Source of the DNA: Nesterenkonia aurantiaca
GTDB lineage: Bacteria; Actinomycetota; Actinomycetes; Actinomycetales; Micrococcaceae
Reading direction: 5' to 3'
DNA: 64,000 nucleotides
NCBI RefSeq assembly: GCF_004364585.1
Contig: NZ_SOAN01000005.1
Span: 62,001-126,000 of the forward strand
Shown here: positions 10,117 to 16,838 of the stretch, piece after piece
Position numbering within the stretch: the first letter of the stretch is position 1
Layout of the letters: the number at the start of each line of letters is the position of its first letter
The notes under the pieces: model-generated
Database searches by the model: none
What the model saw: only the letters and a program-made list of their open reading frames with translations
Told to the model about the DNA's origin: nothing
Position numbers and translations under genes: made by a program

Positions 10117-10836
10117 TCACGCCGCGAGAGCGACGCCGGTGTTCATGATTGCTTCGTAGAGTGCCCTGACCTGTTCCTGTGTCGCTACGTCGGAGTCCTC
10201 ACGCCTGGCCCTCACGGGCTTGTTAGCGGGTAGGTATATGTGGGGGAGTGTCGATATGTAACCCTCTCGCTCCGCGTCGCTTAGAAGCGCTTTGAGCGTC
10301 CTGCCGACGGGGAGGGCAACGCCATTGCCCCGGCCTTTCGGGTTCACCTTGGAGGGCTGCTTTCCAAGGTCATCTATGAGCTTGCCGACGTTCTTGTCGC
10401 TGAGTTCGCTCATGCGTAAGTGGCCGAGCACTGGCAACACATCGTGTTCGAGTCGGCTCCGGTAGGTGCTGATCGTTGAAGCCTTCACTTCGCGTGCACC
10501 TCTACCGGACACGGTCTTGCCGTCTGCCTTCGCGGTGAGCCACAACTGAGTGAACGCACTCAGCGTCATATCCCGTTCTAGCGCCTCGCCCTCTAACTGT
10601 GCCTGCGCTGTCGCGGCTTCTTGGGCCTCGGTCTCCCGGCGTGACTTCTCTTCTGGGCTGACCCAAGTCTCACGGTCTATGTCTGCCTTGACTCGTCCAA
10701 GGTATGAGGTAGCGGCACCCTTGGTTTCGAATGTGGTGTGTCCCTTGTGGCGCTCACCATCGGGGCCGACGTACGTTGCCTGAAATTTCCCGCTAGGCAG
10801 TTTGCGGACGGTTCCGAAGTCTCGACGCCTCGCCAT
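10117..10836 (-). pseudogene. Tyrosine integrase, truncated before the catalytic domain
   Basis: 239 residues. The N-terminal arm-binding domain (about residues 1-60: FGTVRKLPSGKFQATYVGPDG, then a HTTFETKGAATSYL helix) and the SAM-like core-binding domain (about 88-200: MTLSAFTQLWL, STYRSRLEHDVLPVLG) are present. The frame stops at MNTGVALAA, where the catalytic domain should begin, so the Arg, His-x-x-Arg and Tyr active-site residues are all missing. The 80 bases beyond contain no displaced catalytic remainder, which points to deletion rather than a simple frameshift. Full-length relatives run to about 370-400 residues. It sits beside the ssrA core site as expected of the integrase that targeted it. 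Confidence 0.85.
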
Positions 10837-10848
10837 GTGTGCCTCTCG

Positions 10849-10868
10849 TGCGCTCTACGTGCACTAAG
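10849..10868 (+). repeat. Candidate integrase arm-binding site (right)
   Basis: TGCGCTCTACGTGCACTAAG, 18 of 20 identical to 8821-8840 and in the same orientation, placed 12 bases upstream of the integrase start. It may also overlap the integrase promoter. Confidence 0.5.
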
Positions 10869-10958
10869 AAGAGTCCACGGCGGTCACCTCGTGTCTACAT
10901 CTGTGTACAGCCTGAATCTGTAGCTAGTAGACCACATCCCAGTGATGGCGCGGGAAAA

Positions 10959-10997
10959 GGGCACAAAAAAGGCCCAGACACTAGGTGCCTGGGCCTT
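10959..10997 (-). terminator. ssrA terminator supplied by the island
   Basis: Minus-strand hairpin with a 9-bp stem AAGGCCCAG/CTGGGCCTT (10969-10977 and 10989-10997), an inner CAC/GTG pairing and a following T6 run before GTGCCC. It lies immediately past the ssrA 3' end. It shares the tail (A)AAGGGCACAAAAA on the plus strand with the displaced terminator at 8699-8737. Confidence 0.85.
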
Positions 10998-10999
10998 GA

Positions 11000-11018
11000 C
11001 TGTGGAGACGGCGGGAAT
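11000..11018. repeat. att core repeat, ssrA-proximal copy
   Basis: 19-bp copy of ctgtggagacggcgggaat that forms the last bases of ssrA (acceptor stem and T arm, minus strand) plus three bases beyond. It is identical to 8741-8759. Confidence 0.88.
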
Positions 11019-11372
11019 CGAACCCGCGTCCGATCTGGATTCACATGGGCTTCTCCGGGTGCAGTCTGCTGATAGATTTTCTCGGCCCCAGCCGTCACGC
11101 AGACAGGCGGCTGACGGGCCCAGTCGTGTGAATTGTCGACCCAACTCCCCACGACGAGGAGTTGGAACCAGTGGCTATCTAGCTGATGCCAGGATCTGGG
11201 TCGATAGCAGACCCAGGCTGACAGACTCGCGTCGCTGCTTAGGCAGCGAGGGCGAAGTCAGTGCGCTTAGTTTCGGCACTTATTGTTTTGCAGAGAAGTA
11301 TTTACGAGGTCACTCTGCATCCTCGACCCGCTTCACCATGATCAACTCAGATCGTCGAAACCGATCGTCCCC
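11003..11372 (-). ncRNA. ssrA: Transfer-messenger RNA (tmRNA)
   Basis: 370 nt on the minus strand. The 5' end GGGGACGATCGGTTTCGACG matches the conserved tmRNA start and pairs with the 3' GUCUCC acceptor strand; the 3' end carries the T arm GGGTTCGATTCCCGCC. CCA is not encoded. The tag frame runs from the resume codon GCC at 11277 to TAA at 11239 and encodes AETKRTDFALAA, a typical actinobacterial degradation tag ending ALAA. With SmpB it rescues stalled ribosomes and marks the unfinished protein for proteolysis. Its 3' end has served as an integration site. Confidence 0.96.
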
Positions 11373-11437
11373 ATATTGTGTTGTCAACGAGGCCGCTTGG
11401 GCCCCTGCCCCTCGCCAGATGCTCGCGAGGTGACTTT

Positions 11438-11842
11438 TCAGTATAGACCCGACATTCGAGACAGCGCAATGCCCAGCGCGGCCGCCGCGAAGCCGAAGCC
11501 CACGTGGGCGCCCCAGATGCCCACAGCTCGCAGGTGCCGGCCCGCCATCCAGGCCTGGGCCACCCGCACCGAGACGGTGGCGAAGGTGCTGAGCGCGCCG
11601 AGGAGTCCGAAGATCAGCACCGTGGAGACCTGGCCGGAGAACAGGCCCCCGGGCTCGTCCACGCCGTTCTCGCTGAGCCAGGTGAGCTCGCCGAGCAGGT
11701 ACCCCAGCACGCAGCAGCCCAGTGTGTTCGCCAGCAGCAGGCCCACGCGCAGATACCGGTCGAGCAGGAAGCGCCCCAGGGCGCCTACCGATCCACCCAG
11801 GGCGACGCCGAGTGCAATGGCGAGGCTGAACTCAGGAATCAT
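11438..11842 (-). CDS. crcB: Fluoride channel subunit FluC/CrcB (second of pair)
   Basis: 134 residues from the ATG at 11842 (GAGGG upstream), overlapping the upstream subunit by 11 bases. Four transmembrane helices: residues about 5-25, 33-53, 68-90 and 105-128. Family marks are GALGRFLLDRY, LLANTLGCCVLGYL (the conserved Asn) and GLLGALSTFATVS, the pore signature. FluC channels export fluoride as antiparallel dimers; a tandem pair suggests a heterodimer, each subunit with fixed orientation. No fluoride riboswitch is visible before the pair. Confidence 0.92.
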   Translation of the reverse strand: MIPEFSLAIALGVALGGSVGALGRFLLDRYLRVGLLLANTLGCCVLGYLLGELTWLSENGVDEPGGLFSGQVSTVLIFGLLGALSTFATVSVRVAQAWMAGRHLRAVGIWGAHVGFGFAAAALGIALSRMSGLY

Positions 11843-12371
11843 GGCGACCCTCGCTGCGCACACCGAGGTCGGCAGATTCGGCGCCGAGCTGCCCGAACAG
11901 CGCCCGGCTGATGGTCAGTCCCGCTGCCGCAGCCGCCGTACAGCCCAGGATGCTGATGAGGAGGTAGGTGAGCATCTCCATCGCGCCCGGGCTGACGTAG
12001 GTCACCGCCGCCAGTCCGTCGTAGGCGGATCCGGGGATCGAGGGCATCACGGCGAGGATCACCGCGGAGAAGGTCGTATAGGAGGCCAGCATCCCGGTGC
12101 CGAAGGTGGGCACCACCCAGTCCGGGGTGCGCGGCCGCGACATCGCGGCACCGATGAGCAGCCCCAGCATTCCGGAGCCGCTGAGGTTGATCGCCAGGGT
12201 GGTCCAGGGGAACTTCATGCCCTGCTCGGGGATCAGCTCTCCGATCAGCAGTCGAATCAGTGCTCCGCAGGCGCCGGCCACGCCTACCAGCAGGATCAGC
12301 ACCGGCAGCGGGGTCGCCGGGCGTCCCGGACGTGACCCTTGACCGGCGGCACTCGATTCGGAGGAAGACAC
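11832..12371 (-). CDS. crcB: Fluoride channel subunit FluC/CrcB (first of pair)
   Basis: 179 residues, GTG start at 12371. A 20-residue Ser/Gly-rich cytoplasmic N-terminus precedes four transmembrane helices. Family marks are GACGALIRLLIGEL, TLAINLSGSGMLGLLIG with the conserved Asn, and GTGMLASYTTFSA with the pore Phe/Thr residues. It is longer than its partner and has an extended loop between the last helices (PSIPGSAYDGLAAVTYVSPG). It should pair with the 134-residue subunit in a membrane fluoride exporter. It lies 30 bases downstream of the mntR-like gene. Confidence 0.92.
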   Translation of the reverse strand: MSSSESSAAGQGSRPGRPATPLPVLILLVGVAGACGALIRLLIGELIPEQGMKFPWTTLAINLSGSGMLGLLIGAAMSRPRTPDWVVPTFGTGMLASYTTFSAVILAVMPSIPGSAYDGLAAVTYVSPGAMEMLTYLLISILGCTAAAAAGLTISRALFGQLGAESADLGVRSEGRHDS

Positions 12372-12401
12372 CAGTACAGGATACGTGCGCGCCGGGCGGC
12401 C

Positions 12402-13160
12402 TCAGTGGACCACGCTCACGCGCATGGCGTGGGCCACCTCATGGGGCAGCCGGATGCTCGCCGACGCCGGGCTGTGGCCGGCCTCCGCAGCGGAGGCCTC
12501 CGAGCTGGTCTTCTCCACCGTGCCGCCCGTGGTCAGCACGACGGCGCCGTCCGCCGTCGCCGCCACCGTGACCTGGGCGCCGATGGGCACCCCGTGGGCG
12601 TCCAGGGTCGAGAGCGCGTCCGGGACGGCGTCGTCGACCTGCTCCAGGCGCACCTGGACCGAGGCCGGCACCCGGCAGAGCAGCTGGGTCTCCGGATAGT
12701 CCAGCTGAAGATCCGGTCCGGGGATCGGATCCCCATGCGGGTCCACGCGCGGGTGGCCCAGGCGCACATCGAGGCGGTTCACGAAGGTCTCCGAGACGGC
12801 GTGCTCGAGCCGTTCGGCCTCCTCATGGACCTCCTCCCAGCCATAGCCCAGCTCGCGCACCAACCAGGTCTCGATCAGGCGGTGTCGGCGCACCATGGCC
12901 AGGGCCAGCTGACGTCCGGCGTCGGTCAGCGCGAGCGGTGCATAGGGCCTGTGCTCCACCAGACCCAGTTCGGACATTTTGCGCATCATGAGCGAGACCG
13001 AGGGGTTCGAGACGCCCAGGGTCTTGGCCAGCGCGGAGGCGGTCACTGAGGCGCCGTCCCATTCGGCGAGGCCGTAGATGGTCTTGGCATAGTCCTCCAC
13101 GGAGGTGGTGGCGGTATCGATCGCGGTGGAACGGCCCTGTGCTGAGGTGCGGGGAGTCAT
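12402..13160 (-). CDS. mntR: Manganese-responsive DtxR-family repressor (MntR-like)
   Basis: 252 residues: winged-helix DNA-binding domain (about 15-80), metal-binding dimerisation domain (about 81-155) and a C-terminal FeoA/SH3-like domain. The metal ligands fit MntR rather than DtxR: Asp23 (VEDYAKTIY) where DtxR has Met10, His93 (RRHRL), and Glu116/Glu119/His120 (EAERLEH) where DtxR has Cys102. This predicts Mn2+ sensing. Its start directly abuts the stop of the permease, so it is the last gene of the importer operon and probably represses it through the palindrome at 15857-15872. Confidence 0.88.
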   Translation of the reverse strand: MTPRTSAQGRSTAIDTATTSVEDYAKTIYGLAEWDGASVTASALAKTLGVSNPSVSLMMRKMSELGLVEHRPYAPLALTDAGRQLALAMVRRHRLIETWLVRELGYGWEEVHEEAERLEHAVSETFVNRLDVRLGHPRVDPHGDPIPGPDLQLDYPETQLLCRVPASVQVRLEQVDDAVPDALSTLDAHGVPIGAQVTVAATADGAVVLTTGGTVEKTSSEASAAEAGHSPASASIRLPHEVAHAMRVSVVH

Positions 13161-14072
13161 CTAGGCGGGATCCTTCACATCGAGGAACGTATCGATCGGG
13201 CGGGTCGGGCTCACCCGGTCCGAAGCCGGCCGCTGCCGCCGCTGTCGCAGCCGCGGGATCATCCCCTTCACGGGGGCGAAGAGGTAGGCCAGCGCGAACT
13301 GGCCCGACTGCGCCAGCACGATCGAGCCGCCGGTGGAGATGTCCAGCCAGTAGCTGGCGTAGACCCCGATCAGCGCGGAGACCGCCGCGCTGGTCGCGGC
13401 GACGGCGAGCATCTGCCCGAACCGGCGGCACAGCAGCAGCGCGGTGGCACCTGGCACCACCAGCATAGCGACCACCAGCAGGATCCCCAGGGTCTGCAGC
13501 GAGGTCACTGTGGTCAGCGCGAGCAGCGCCAGCAGCAGGATCGACAGCGCCCCGGACGAGATCCCGATAGTATGTGCGTGGACCTTGTCGAAGGCCAGCA
13601 GCACGAAGCTGCGCCGCAGCGCCAGCAGCACCGCCACGGTGGCCAGGCCCAGACCGGCGGTCTGCAGCAGGTCCTGCTGGGAGATGCCCAGCACGTTGCC
13701 GAAGAGGATATGGGTCAGGTGCGTCTCGCTGGGGGTCCTGGAGATCAGCACCAGGCCCAATGCGAAGAGCGAGGTGAACACCACCCCGATGGAGGTGTCA
13801 TGCTTCAACGTCGATCCTCCGCTGATTCCGCCGATCAGCAGCACCGCGAGCATCCCGAAGACGAACGCGCCCAGCGCCATCGGCAGCCCGAAGATATGCG
13901 CCAGCACGATCCCGGGCAGGATCGAGTGCGCCACCGCCTCGCCCATCAGCGACCAGCCCATCAGCACCAGCCAGCAGGAGAGCAGCGCGCAGACCACCGA
14001 GGAGATGATCGCCGCCGCCAGGGCGTGCTGCATGAAGGGAAACTCCATCGGTTGAACCAGCAGCTCCCACAT
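13161..14072 (-). CDS. Manganese-type metal ABC transporter, permease
   Basis: 303 residues with about eight or nine hydrophobic helices, of the ABC-3 (MntB/ZnuB/PsaC) permease family. Marks are QHALAAAIISSVVCALLSCWLVL, GWSLMGEAVAHSILPGIV (the conserved start of this family) and LLVVAMLVVPGATALLL. It forms the membrane channel for the ATPase and binding protein encoded just upstream. The C-terminus is hydrophilic and basic. Mn specificity is inferred from the MntR-like regulator beside it, not from this sequence. Confidence 0.9.
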   Translation of the reverse strand: MWELLVQPMEFPFMQHALAAAIISSVVCALLSCWLVLMGWSLMGEAVAHSILPGIVLAHIFGLPMALGAFVFGMLAVLLIGGISGGSTLKHDTSIGVVFTSLFALGLVLISRTPSETHLTHILFGNVLGISQQDLLQTAGLGLATVAVLLALRRSFVLLAFDKVHAHTIGISSGALSILLLALLALTTVTSLQTLGILLVVAMLVVPGATALLLCRRFGQMLAVAATSAAVSALIGVYASYWLDISTGGSIVLAQSGQFALAYLFAPVKGMIPRLRQRRQRPASDRVSPTRPIDTFLDVKDPA

Positions 14073-14122
14073 CAGTGTGTCTCCGTCATCGCTCGGCCCC
14101 GCAGATCAGTTGGTCTGGCATC

Positions 14123-14899
14123 TCAGCCGGTCTCACGCAGCACGGCGCCGAAGCTGCGTCCGATCTGCTCCTCGGTGAGCACCTCCGCCGGAAGCCCGGC
14201 GGCGAGCACCCGCTGGTGCAGCAGCACGACCTCATCGGCGAGGTCCTCCACGCCGGCCAGGTGATGGGTGGAGATCAGCACGGTGGTGCCGGTGGAGTCA
14301 CGCAGCGTCTTGAGCACCGTGCTGATGAGCTCCTCGGAGCCGCGGTCCACTCCGGCGAACGGCTCATCGAGCAGCATCAGGGGTGCCTGCTGAGCGATCG
14401 CGCGCGCCAGGAAGGCGCGCTTGCGCTGTCCCCCGGAGAGCTCACCGATCCCGCGTCGGCGCAGCTCGCTCAGGCCCACCTCCTCCAGGGCCTGGTCACA
14501 GGCCTGCTGATCGGCGGGGCGGGCGCGTCGGGTGAAGCCCATATGCCCGTAGCGGCCCATCATGACCACCTGCTCCACGCTGACCGGGAAGCTGGTGTCG
14601 ACCTGATCGTGCTGCGGCACGTAGCTGACCTGGTTGCGCCGTCGGGCCGTGCTCGGTTCGTGGCCGAAGAGCCGCACCGTCCCCGCCGTGGGCCGGTGCA
14701 GTCCCAGCAGCGCCTTGAACAGGGTCGACTTCCCGGACCCGTTGGCGCCCAGCAGAGCGCAGATGCTGCCGGAGCCGACGGTGATGCTCACCTCGTCCAA
14801 CGCGCGGACGCCGGGATAGCCGGCGCTGAGCCGGTCGACGACGACGGCGGCAGGTTCGGTGTGTGCCCGGGCCGGGTCAGGGCGTGCGTCCGTGCTCAT
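14123..14899 (-). CDS. Manganese-type metal ABC transporter, ATP-binding protein
   Basis: 258 residues. Walker A GANGSGKST, Q-loop region VSYVPQHDQVD, signature LSGGQRKRAF, Walker B LMLLDEPFAG and the switch His in LISTHH are all present. It energises metal import with the neighbouring permease. Its ATG overlaps the stop of the binding-protein gene by 4 bases (ATGA), while 50 bases separate it from the permease. C-terminal NEAT-like or other extra domains are absent. Confidence 0.93.
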   Translation of the reverse strand: MSTDARPDPARAHTEPAAVVVDRLSAGYPGVRALDEVSITVGSGSICALLGANGSGKSTLFKALLGLHRPTAGTVRLFGHEPSTARRRNQVSYVPQHDQVDTSFPVSVEQVVMMGRYGHMGFTRRARPADQQACDQALEEVGLSELRRRGIGELSGGQRKRAFLARAIAQQAPLMLLDEPFAGVDRGSEELISTVLKTLRDSTGTTVLISTHHLAGVEDLADEVVLLHQRVLAAGLPAEVLTEEQIGRSFGAVLRETG

Positions 14900-15843
14900 C
14901 GCTGGGCTCCTTCGAGGATCAGGTCCAGATCGTGTTCCAGCAGTTCCAGGTAGCTCGGGGCCGGACCGTCGGGCTCGGTGATCGAGTCCACGTGCAGCGG
15001 CTCGCTCAGGGTGGCGCCGGTGGTCTCGGCGACCTGCTGCTGGGCGGAGTCGTTGACGGTGGACTCGCAGAAGATGGTGGGCACCTGGTGCTCCTGGACG
15101 TAGCGGATCTGCGCCTCGACCTGCTGCGGGCTTCCCTCATCCTCGGCGTTGAGCGGCCACAGATAGTGTTCACCCAGATTCAGGTCCTCCGCCAGATAGC
15201 TGAACGCACCTTCGCAGGTCACCAGGTGGACCTCACCCTCGTCCTGCAGCCCGGCCAGCCGCTCCTCCGCCCGGTCCCAGACTGCCTGGATCTCCTCGCG
15301 GTAGGTCTTCGCGTTCTCGGCGAGTTCGGCGGCGTCAGCCGGAGCGAGCTCGATCAGTGCCGCCTCGATGTTCTCCACATAGACCATGGCCTGGGCCGGA
15401 GACATCCAGGCGTGCGGGTTGACCGGCAGCTCGGCAGTCTCGGCGGCGGAGGCTCCGGGCAGCCGGGTGACCGGCAGCGTCTCGACGGACTCCGTCAGGA
15501 TCAGCACCTCCGCCGAGGAGTGGCTCAGGAACTGTTCGTACCAGGCTTCGAGTCCCAGCCCGTTGAAGAAGATCAGATCCGCCGCGGCGGCATCGCGCAG
15601 GTCCCCGGGGGTGGGGGAGTATTCGTGGACCTCCGCGCCGGGCGGGGTGATGGAGCGGGTGTCCACGAGGTCTCCACCCACGGCCTCGGTCATGTCCGCC
15701 AGCACCGAGAAGCTGGTCAGCACCACGGGACGCTCGCTCTCAGCGGAGGAGTCCTGCGTCTCGGAGCCCGCCGCAGAACAGCTGCTCAAGCCGAGGACGC
15801 ACAGCGCTCCGGTGGTTGCGGTGAGGACTCGGGTGTTGCGCAT
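14896..15843 (-). CDS. Manganese-type metal ABC transporter, substrate-binding lipoprotein
   Basis: 315 residues from the ATG at 15843. Signal peptide with lipobox LSSC (GALCVLGLSSC). Cluster A-I (ZnuA/PsaA/MntA) fold: metal ligands are expected at the His of AEVHEYSPTPGDL, the His of LPVNPHAWMSP, the Glu of CEGAFSYLA and the Asp/Glu near IFCESTVND. It lacks the His-rich loop seen in the second importer (30644-31753), which fits Mn rather than Zn. A longer frame to 15867 would start inside the operator palindrome, so the shorter start is preferred. First gene of the operon. Confidence 0.9.
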   Translation of the reverse strand: MRNTRVLTATTGALCVLGLSSCSAAGSETQDSSAESERPVVLTSFSVLADMTEAVGGDLVDTRSITPPGAEVHEYSPTPGDLRDAAAADLIFFNGLGLEAWYEQFLSHSSAEVLILTESVETLPVTRLPGASAAETAELPVNPHAWMSPAQAMVYVENIEAALIELAPADAAELAENAKTYREEIQAVWDRAEERLAGLQDEGEVHLVTCEGAFSYLAEDLNLGEHYLWPLNAEDEGSPQQVEAQIRYVQEHQVPTIFCESTVNDSAQQQVAETTGATLSEPLHVDSITEPDGPAPSYLELLEHDLDLILEGAQR

Positions 15844-15856
15844 GCCCACAGTATGA

Positions 15857-15872
15857 TTTAGGCACACCTAAA
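15857..15872 (-). promoter_or_regulatory. Candidate MntR operator
   Basis: Perfect inverted repeat TTTAGG-CACA-CCTAAA, of DtxR/MntR-box type, 14 bases before the start of the binding-protein gene. On the minus strand a -10-like CATACT lies just downstream of it, so bound repressor would cover the promoter. Leader length would be very short. Binding by the adjacent MntR-like protein is inferred. Confidence 0.7.
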
Positions 15873-15978
15873 ACTGCAAGTGGGTCGGGCAGGGGCCGGG
15901 CGCTGAGCCCAGATCCGGTGCCCGGGCGCTGAGCCCAGCCGCAGAGTCCGCGCCCTGAGCCCGGCCGCGGGGTTGAGC

Positions 15979-16791
15979 TCAGAAGGGTGCGGGGCGGTCT
16001 GCGGCGAGCGCGCCCAGCGCGGCGTCGTGGAGCAGGCCGTTGGTGGCCAGGCCGTTGCTGCCGGTGCATCCGGGCTCGCCGTCCAGGGAGGTGAACATGC
16101 CGCCGGCTTCGCGGATGATCGGCACCAGCGCCGCCATGTCGTGCAGGCTCAGCTCCGGCTCGGCGGCCATGTCCACCTGACCCTCGGCGACCATGCAGTA
16201 GGACCAGAAGTCTCCGAAGGCGCGGGTGCGCCAGACGGTCTCGGTGAGCTCCAAGAAGTTCTGGCTGCGACCGATCTTCCGCCACCCGGCAAGCGAGGAG
16301 TAGGAGAAGAATGCGTCCTCGAGCTTGGGCACCTTCGAGACCTGCAGCCGTTTGGCGGAGGCCAGGGACTTGCCGGTATAGGCGCCGCCGTTCTTGGCCG
16401 CCCACCAGCGCCGGCCCAGTGCCGGGGCGCTGACCAGCCCGACCACCGGTTCGCCCTCGTCGACCAGGGCGATCAGTGTGGCCCAGGCGGGCACGCCGCG
16501 GATGAAGTTCTTGGTCCCGTCGATCGGGTCGATGACCCACTGGCGCGGACCGGACCCGGTCGAGCCGAACTCCTCGCCGAGGATGGCGTCTCGGCCCCGC
16601 GCCCGGCTGAGCTGGCCGCGGATCAGCTCCTCGGCCGCACGGTCGGCCTCGGTGACCGGGGTGAGATCGGGTTTGGTCTCCACCTCGAAGTCCATGGAGG
16701 AGAAGTAGGACATCGTCTTGGCGTCCACGGAATCGGCGATCATATGCGCCAGGCGCAGATCATCGGTGTAGGCGCTGGTGCTGTGGCTCAT
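15979..16791 (-). CDS. hisN: Histidinol-phosphatase of the inositol monophosphatase family
   Basis: 270 residues. It should hydrolyse L-histidinol phosphate, the penultimate step of histidine synthesis, in the actinobacterial HisN manner. The two Mg-binding motifs are visible: GEEFG and WVIDPIDGTKNF, with the later YCMVAEGQVDMAAEP and SLHDMAALVPII elements (the metal-binding Asp in the last). Other IMPase-family activities cannot be excluded by sequence, but these motif variants and the aroA-rsgA-hisN order are typical of HisN. It lies 47 bases after rsgA on the same strand. Confidence 0.87.
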   Translation of the reverse strand: MSHSTSAYTDDLRLAHMIADSVDAKTMSYFSSMDFEVETKPDLTPVTEADRAAEELIRGQLSRARGRDAILGEEFGSTGSGPRQWVIDPIDGTKNFIRGVPAWATLIALVDEGEPVVGLVSAPALGRRWWAAKNGGAYTGKSLASAKRLQVSKVPKLEDAFFSYSSLAGWRKIGRSQNFLELTETVWRTRAFGDFWSYCMVAEGQVDMAAEPELSLHDMAALVPIIREAGGMFTSLDGEPGCTGSNGLATNGLLHDAALGALAADRPAPF

Positions 16792-16838
16792 AGCGCCACG
16801 CTAGCAATCAGCGAGCGGCGGGACCCGCATTCAGGCGG

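Larger units (their letters stand above)
8741..11018. mobile_element. Mini-island integrated at the 3' end of ssrA
   Basis: 2.28 kb bounded by identical 19-bp direct repeats (8741-8759 and 11000-11018); the right copy is the 3' end of the tmRNA gene. The content is visibly lower in G+C than the surroundings and uses AT-ending codons more often. It holds a lipoprotein (minus), an orphan coiled-coil gene (plus) and, next to the ssrA end, a tyrosine integrase lacking its catalytic domain. Insertion restored ssrA and supplied it with a new terminator. Integration at ssrA is typical of tyrosine integrases of phages and islands. With the integrase truncated it is probably immobile. Confidence 0.85.

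Noticed and set aside
14896-15843. Heme- or siderophore-type uptake as the role of the first metal importer
   Set aside because: The binding protein is cluster A-I and the regulator has Mn-type ligands, so direct Mn uptake is the better reading.
15868-15978. Repeated GCGCTGAGCCC segments between hisN and the Mn binding-protein gene, considered as a CRISPR or regulatory array
   Set aside because: Only two good copies and one degenerate copy, with irregular spacing and no unique spacers; more likely slippage in GC-rich spacer.
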